Shown here: in pieces, positions 60,101 to 64,000 of the stretch | Position numbering within the stretch: the stretch's first letter is position 1 | How the letters are laid out: every line of letters begins with the position of its first letter | From: Oscillospiraceae bacterium | Lineage (GTDB): Bacteria > Bacillota > Clostridia > Oscillospirales > Ruminococcaceae | Length of the DNA: 64,000 nucleotides | Assembly (NCBI GenBank): GCA_021201135.1 | Contig: JAJQGT010000011.1 | Span: forward strand, 1 to 64,000 | Direction of reading: 5' to 3' | Translations under genes and position numbers: made by a program | The notes under the pieces: generated by a model | What the model saw: only the letters and a program-made list of their open reading frames with translations | What the model was told of the DNA's origin: nothing | The model's database searches: none

Positions 60101-60694
60101 CCGGAAGGAAGTCAGGATTTTATCCGCCCAAACATCCTTAAACGGCAAAGTCCGCAGGAAGCTGTAGAGCTTCAGAATCATGTCCCGGAGAGTGGCATCA
60201 TTTTCTTTGCAGAAAAGCGAGATGAGCCGCTCAGTTTCTTCACGACGGTCGCGATAGGCGTTTTCTAAAACTGCCGTCAGGGCTCGTTCAGTGAGCATCC
60301 CCGACTCGTTTTCCTCCATGATCCTGACGCCGCTTTGGAAATCGGTTTCTTCGAGGTGATTTCTTACCATATCAAAACAAAATGAATTGATGGTGCAGAT
60401 GTCGGCGAGTTTGAGTAGCGATTGCTGTTTCTGAATCCATGCGTTGTCGGGTTCGTCCGTTGCCTTCTTTTCAAGAGCATCCGAGAGCTTTTCACGCATC
60501 TGGGAGGCGGCATCGTTGGTAAATGTGACCGCAAGAAGCCTGTCGGCGGGGATGCGCTTTTTTTCGTCGCAGAGAAGGCGGATGGTGCGCTCGACCAGGA
60601 CCGCAGTCTTGCCGCTTCCCGCCGCCGCGGAGACTATAACGGGTTCATCTATGGCGTTTATCGCTTCAAGCTGTTCATTCGTCCAGTTCGGCAT
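57131..60694 (-). CDS. addA: ATP-dependent helicase/nuclease subunit A
   Basis: AddA is the helicase-nuclease subunit that, with AddB, resects double-strand breaks for recombination. The 1187-residue product has Walker A SAAAGSGKTAVLVERT, motif II LIDEFQDVNNLQE, QAIYRFRQANP, KTIHKSKGLEYPFVFI and the C-terminal RecB-type nuclease site (IADCIFEEPDGYVIVDYKTDK). The ATG at 60692-60694 has GGAGGTGAG upstream and lies within the last 20 nt of addB. Confidence 0.97.
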   Translation of the reverse strand: MPNWTNEQLEAINAIDEPVIVSAAAGSGKTAVLVERTIRLLCDEKKRIPADRLLAVTFTNDAASQMREKLSDALEKKATDEPDNAWIQKQQSLLKLADICTINSFCFDMVRNHLEETDFQSGVRIMEENESGMLTERALTAVLENAYRDRREETERLISLFCKENDATLRDMILKLYSFLRTLPFKDVWADKILTSFRDGTALDSVIRGRTADSVNLCKNLRTVSLRLRNLAESLEYHKSAQDIFIASCDQAESLCDIPESHDWDECREIFSIVSWKGLQSARQTKAEKAESTAAEDELYESAKDCYNRLKDVAAEIAGIYFCTVADAEKDAELSAECFSSLMKLTNELWDEVMRMKVEKNAVDFADTELITVRLLAECDSDGRIHRTKLSEEIRNSGRYALILIDEFQDVNNLQEVIFKAISDTDNLGEIGSNVFAVGDVKQAIYRFRQANPMIFMNTRLQGKSPDSPVREIILSRNFRSRNAVLDFSNYVFSSLMTRDLGEVEYTHEEELVCGAEYQGEDELCTIIEVDCEGKNSAETEELEYTAIARRIRKMINDGVTVTDGGAQRPCRAGDFCVLSRNNPDGELAVECFEAEGLKIASTSVSGYLGSREISLLINLLSITVSPMRDIPMSSIMLSPIMGFTDDELARVKLYSKKHRLYRNMLDISEDNSDINLRDKCQAAVALIKKLRLYSSSMTLTRLIKKIYDVTDLISLAASYEDGDKKTANLYLMLEYAKSYEESSKDGLNGFLRYIDYISQNGGDFNEAVTVTESQDAVSFKTIHKSKGLEYPFVFICRLSKKFNKKDLYGRLILNTDAGVGMSFLDYGSLTKRKTIFSEYVESKNLSEMLSEELRLLYVAMTRAKEQLFIVYDIDEKTAERAVGFSYEIDGSKIPSSLSSRAQCMQDWLTMALCKHPRFKLLREALPDDAYADTAHTPDISEEMPLELSQLEASEKLSGEIQPDEDLKSMLLHAFEFKNDPVLTSTEAKVSVSELAADDPVSFFPKVPRLKETVSELTAAQKGTLMHRFMQCADYSLAAKDVAGEIKRLTDSGIFSEHEAKSLDTASLSAFFDSDIYRRMSESPNVSRERSFIVKFSDIEEPEEIKAVYGNTDGMMQGIADCIFEEPDGYVIVDYKTDKVKTVEELAERYPMQLSLYKAAFDVLLDKPVKSCYIYSLRLAKGSEIAV

Positions 60695-63600
60695 CTTGCT
60701 CACCTCCATAGTTTATCGCTTTTTTGAATGCTTCGCCGTCTTCGGCTGTCACAGGCTTATAGATGTATCCCGCACGGGCACAAACCGACTGATAACCGCA
60801 ATTCGAGCACCTGACATGAATGGAATCGGGTCCTGCCGGGACGGCATCAATCTTGCCGTTAAGCAGGTCGTTGCCGAACTGCACTGTTTTGTTCTTTGCA
60901 AAATCCCGAAGAAGCTTGAAGCTCTCCTCCGAAATCACGCTTGATTGTTTGGTGTAGGTTCCGTCGCGCTTCTTTTTGACGGGGACGTATTTCCCGGAAA
61001 TATTTTCGTCCATGGCGGCGACAGCCTCGGCGTTCTCAAGGATAAGCCCCGAGCGCTTGAGCTGTTCGGCACGGCGTTTGAGGCGATTTTCCGCATCGTC
61101 TGACAGCGGCGAGTAGTCATCTTCACACTCGAGAAATCCCGCTTTCATATAGAAGATTCCGGCGGGGGTGCAGTTACGGAAGCTCTCGTCCGTGCCCTCG
61201 GTCAGGGCAACCATGTAGAGAAGAAGCTGGAGATTGAGACCGTTATAGATGTCCTCGAATCTGAACGCCTTACTGCCGGTCTTATAGTCTACGACTCGGA
61301 TATATTTTTTGCCGTCCTCCGACTCGTAGGCGTCGATTCTGTCGACAATGCCACGGATGTTGATTTTCAGGTTACTGTTTATGGGTATCGAAAGAACGCT
61401 TTCGCCGTTTTCACGGGAAAGGTCGTACTCGAAACGTACAGGTCGGAACCTTGACACTTGGTACTCTTCACGGATATTGAATAGAATCTCACAGCAAGCC
61501 GAGGCGAGGCGGTCATAGTCGGCTTTGAACTTGTAATTCTTGCCGAAGTCACCGCCGAGGTTTTCGCTCTCGTAGATTTCCAGAAGCTCGTCGACTGCGG
61601 ATTTTATCTCGTCGTCGGTTGCCGCATCGAATCTGTTGCCGAAGCGCTCGAGAATATTCTCGAAGACGAAGTGCATGACCGAGCCTCTGTTAGCGGGGTT
61701 GACGGTCATCGGCTCGACCGGCTCGATTCCCAAGCCGTAGCGGATGAAGTAGCTGAACGGGCAGTGATTGTATGTGTCGATTCGGCTGGCGGTGACATTG
61801 ATGTCGTGCGAGGCGAAGACCGACTTTGCAACGGTCGGCGAAAGGCGGTGACCCTGTTTGTTCCCAGAGCTTCCGAGGCGAGTAAGACGATTCTCGAATT
61901 CAGGCAGAGTTTGCAATGATTCTCTGACCGCTTCGAGGGCGCTTTCGTCTTCGGATTCGCCGACACAGTAGCGATAAAATGCCGCTTCAGGCGCGGAGCA
62001 GTAAAATGATAGTGGCAAGCTGTCAGCCTTGACAGGCTCGATGCCGAGACGCTTGATTGCTCTTGTAACGGTTATAGACGGGCGAAGGTGCCTGCCGGTG
62101 GTGTCGGAGACGGTGTAGGAAATTATCTGAAGCTCGCTCGGGCAGGTCAGGACGGAGAAGCAGTCGAACCTGCCGCCGGAGAGACGGCGATTGTCGCTGA
62201 CCTCAAACCGAAGTCCTTCCCTTTCGAGGAGTTCGGCGTCGCGTCCGCTGAAAATGCCGGTTTTCTTCGAATCGTTCGGGAAGATGCCGTCGTTTGTGCC
62301 CATGGTGAAGGCGACCTTGGGAGAAGTGATGACAGAACGTGATAAGTCCGAAATTACCACGCAGGAGAGCTTTTGCGGAGGGTTCGAGATTCCGCTGTCT
62401 GAAAGCGAGAGCTTCAATAGCTCGCCGAATTCCTTGAGGGTGAGCTTGTCGTCGCCGATGGTGTTATATACTGCGGCGACCGAGTTCATAAGGGCGTTCC
62501 ATAGCTGTTTGAACTGCCTTGCGGCTTCAAGCTTTTCGTCCTCGTCATAGTAGCTGTCGATGATGTCACGGGCACGTCTGGTCAGGTGGCTTTCCTCGAG
62601 ACAGTCGCTGAATGACGTTGCCACCGTCTTTGCGTCGGCTGACTTGCAGGCGTCGTGAAGCTTTCGGAGCGGCTCGATTATCTTACGGCGAATCGAGTTG
62701 AGGCGTTCGAGCTCTCTTTCCTCGCCGACGGTGAAGTCACTGAGCCACATATCGCCGTCAACGTTCCAGCGGACGGTATAGTCCTCTATCAGCGAGGTTT
62801 CGAGCTCGTCGAAGTCGGAGAAGGGCGAACGCACATACTTCATAATCCTGTCGGTATCGGGCTTTCTCGTCGATGCGGCGTCGATAAGTGCAAAGGCAAA
62901 GAGCATTACAGACATGTCCGAAGCCTTGTGCTTCTGGTCGAGGAAGTACGGGATATCGTATTTTTCGAAGGACGCTTCGATTGCGTCTTCATAGGTCGAA
63001 ATATCGCTTGCTATAACCGAGATGTCGTTATATGTATATCTGCCGTTCGAGACTAAATCCCGTATGCTCGCGGCGACGAAATCCGCTTCGTCGTAAATCG
63101 AACGACAGGAATAGATTCTGACACTGCCGTCCGGTTCGGAGAAAATACGATTTTTACCGGCAACGAAGTTGCCGTTGACGCAATCAGCGAGCTCTGTAAT
63201 GCCTTTGCACTTTACAGGAGTACTTGTACATGCGGCGTAACGATAGCTCTTATTCAGGGTTTTGCACAAATTTATAAGGCTATCTTCAGTCTCAAAGGAT
63301 TGAGAGTAAACGGAAGTCGGGGTGCGCTTCTCACCCACGGGAAGAGTCACGGAAACGCTGACCTCAACCGAGTCGCGAACCATCGAACGAATCATCGAGA
63401 GCTCATCCTGAGAAAAGTTATTGAAGCGGTCGATGTATATGTATTTATCTTTGAACGTTTCGGAAGCATCCGCCGAAACCGCTCCGGCAGAGATTACCGA
63501 GCTTTCGTCTCGGAGTCCCCTCTCAGAAAGCTTCCTGAGATACTCCTCAAAAATCACGGCGATATCGAAAAGCTTGTCGCCGGCGGTGCCTTCTATTCTT

Positions 63601-64000
63601 TCTGCTCCCAAATATAGCTGTTCTACTGTTGTTTCCGAACGTATCAGGGATTCGAGAACCGTCCCGATTTCGGCGATGAAGGCGGGCTTGTCGAGGAATC
63701 TTGTCAGAGCCTTGAGAATCTTCTTGCGGCGAACTTCTTTAAGCGTCAGATAAATTATCGGGATTTTCTCTTCGTTACGCATGAGTGAGCCGCCGTTCTG
63801 CGAGCTTTTGGAGAGAACCTCCTCAGAAAGGCGACGGAAGCTCTTGACTTCGACCCGGTTGAAGTCCTTCGCACCAAGCTCGTTATAGAGCATCTTGTCG
63901 AACTCAAAAGAAAACTGGTCTGGGATGACGCACAGGACGTCCTTGCCATCCTGCAAAAGTGTCCTGATTTCTTTAGCGTACATGACCATTTTTTCGTCCG
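60675..64000 (-). CDS. addB: ATP-dependent helicase/nuclease subunit B, 5' end cut by the window edge
   Basis: AddB (1104 or more residues visible) is the second nuclease subunit of AddAB. The frame is open to the right edge, upstream of an internal ATG at 63989, so the N-terminus (including the normal GRAGSGKT-type P-loop) is outside. Visible motifs are VIPDQFSFEFD near the start, SRIDTYNHCPFSYFIRYGLG with the first cluster cysteine, the nuclease motif RVVDYKTGSKAF, and the C-terminal CSNCGYQSVC of the 4Fe-4S site. addA overlaps its end. Confidence 0.96.
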   Translation of the reverse strand, partial: DEKMVMYAKEIRTLLQDGKDVLCVIPDQFSFEFDKMLYNELGAKDFNRVEVKSFRRLSEEVLSKSSQNGGSLMRNEEKIPIIYLTLKEVRRKKILKALTRFLDKPAFIAEIGTVLESLIRSETTVEQLYLGAERIEGTAGDKLFDIAVIFEEYLRKLSERGLRDESSVISAGAVSADASETFKDKYIYIDRFNNFSQDELSMIRSMVRDSVEVSVSVTLPVGEKRTPTSVYSQSFETEDSLINLCKTLNKSYRYAACTSTPVKCKGITELADCVNGNFVAGKNRIFSEPDGSVRIYSCRSIYDEADFVAASIRDLVSNGRYTYNDISVIASDISTYEDAIEASFEKYDIPYFLDQKHKASDMSVMLFAFALIDAASTRKPDTDRIMKYVRSPFSDFDELETSLIEDYTVRWNVDGDMWLSDFTVGEERELERLNSIRRKIIEPLRKLHDACKSADAKTVATSFSDCLEESHLTRRARDIIDSYYDEDEKLEAARQFKQLWNALMNSVAAVYNTIGDDKLTLKEFGELLKLSLSDSGISNPPQKLSCVVISDLSRSVITSPKVAFTMGTNDGIFPNDSKKTGIFSGRDAELLEREGLRFEVSDNRRLSGGRFDCFSVLTCPSELQIISYTVSDTTGRHLRPSITVTRAIKRLGIEPVKADSLPLSFYCSAPEAAFYRYCVGESEDESALEAVRESLQTLPEFENRLTRLGSSGNKQGHRLSPTVAKSVFASHDINVTASRIDTYNHCPFSYFIRYGLGIEPVEPMTVNPANRGSVMHFVFENILERFGNRFDAATDDEIKSAVDELLEIYESENLGGDFGKNYKFKADYDRLASACCEILFNIREEYQVSRFRPVRFEYDLSRENGESVLSIPINSNLKINIRGIVDRIDAYESEDGKKYIRVVDYKTGSKAFRFEDIYNGLNLQLLLYMVALTEGTDESFRNCTPAGIFYMKAGFLECEDDYSPLSDDAENRLKRRAEQLKRSGLILENAEAVAAMDENISGKYVPVKKKRDGTYTKQSSVISEESFKLLRDFAKNKTVQFGNDLLNGKIDAVPAGPDSIHVRCSNCGYQSVCARAGYIYKPVTAEDGEAFKKAINYGGEQDAELDE

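Overview
The window looks like a chromosomal segment of a spore-forming, moderate-GC gut Clostridia, most likely of the Ruminococcaceae/Oscillospiraceae type. The evidence is a spoVM gene, PASTA-kinase and RemA genes, AddAB recombination, Clostridia-type gene orders, a secreted GH10 xylanase and surface proteins with TG-type C-terminal sorting signals. Nearly every gene lies on the minus strand and is packed into long operons with 1-4 nt stop/start overlaps. This identification is inferred from protein families and synteny, not from a database search.

Layout. 1-640: two tandem consensus promoters fire leftward out of the window, then rplS with its own promoter, leader and terminator. 899-13740: a conserved block equivalent to the Bacillus subtilis yloC-to-spoVM cluster, transcribed from yicC: yicC, remA, gmk, rpoZ, priA, def, fmt, rsmB, rlmN, prpC, prkC, rsgA, spoVM, followed by an M50 protease gene. 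The coaBC, rpe, thiN and rpmB members are missing. 13934-16873: an HD-domain gene on the plus strand, degV and asnS. 16950-20850: an accessory island with three paralogous surface proteins that share promoter, leader palindrome, C-terminus and terminator, plus a PIN-domain toxin/antitoxin-like pair and a BrnT/BrnA pair. 20860-27925: pcrA, a DUF4364 gene, a YfbR-like nucleotidase, a cation-efflux gene interrupted by one in-frame TGA, a DUF3810 gene and a lipoprotein xylanase, all in one direction. 28116-29578: an AI-2E-family permease and tRNA-Thr(GGT) on the plus strand. 29660-37001: comEA-like, metK under a SAM-I riboswitch, ilvA, ribU, efp, an M24 peptidase, an AP-endonuclease-like gene, yqeG and rpsU. 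37144-54863: leuS, rsfS, an LCP-like gene, a nadD-yqeK fusion, an rdgB-yhbY fusion, ftsY, smc, a radical SAM gene, rnc, plsX, trmFO, topA and dprA. 54894-57112: a SpoU methyltransferase and the infC-rpmI-rplT operon, with an ATA start codon on infC and a leader attenuator. 57131-64000: addA and the 5'-truncated addB.

The core is translation (ribosomal proteins, initiation and elongation factors, aminoacyl-tRNA synthetases, rRNA and tRNA modification, formylation/deformylation), chromosome maintenance (smc, topA, priA, pcrA, addAB) and envelope signalling (prkC/prpC). The signals most worth follow-up are the surface-protein family with a CCAAAATATATTTTGG palindrome fused to its ribosome-binding site, the TGA-interrupted transporter, the infC ATA start with attenuator, the 16-bp hairpin repeats before ilvA, and the tandem rRNA-like promoters at the left edge. 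No insertion sequence, prophage, CRISPR array or rRNA gene was seen.
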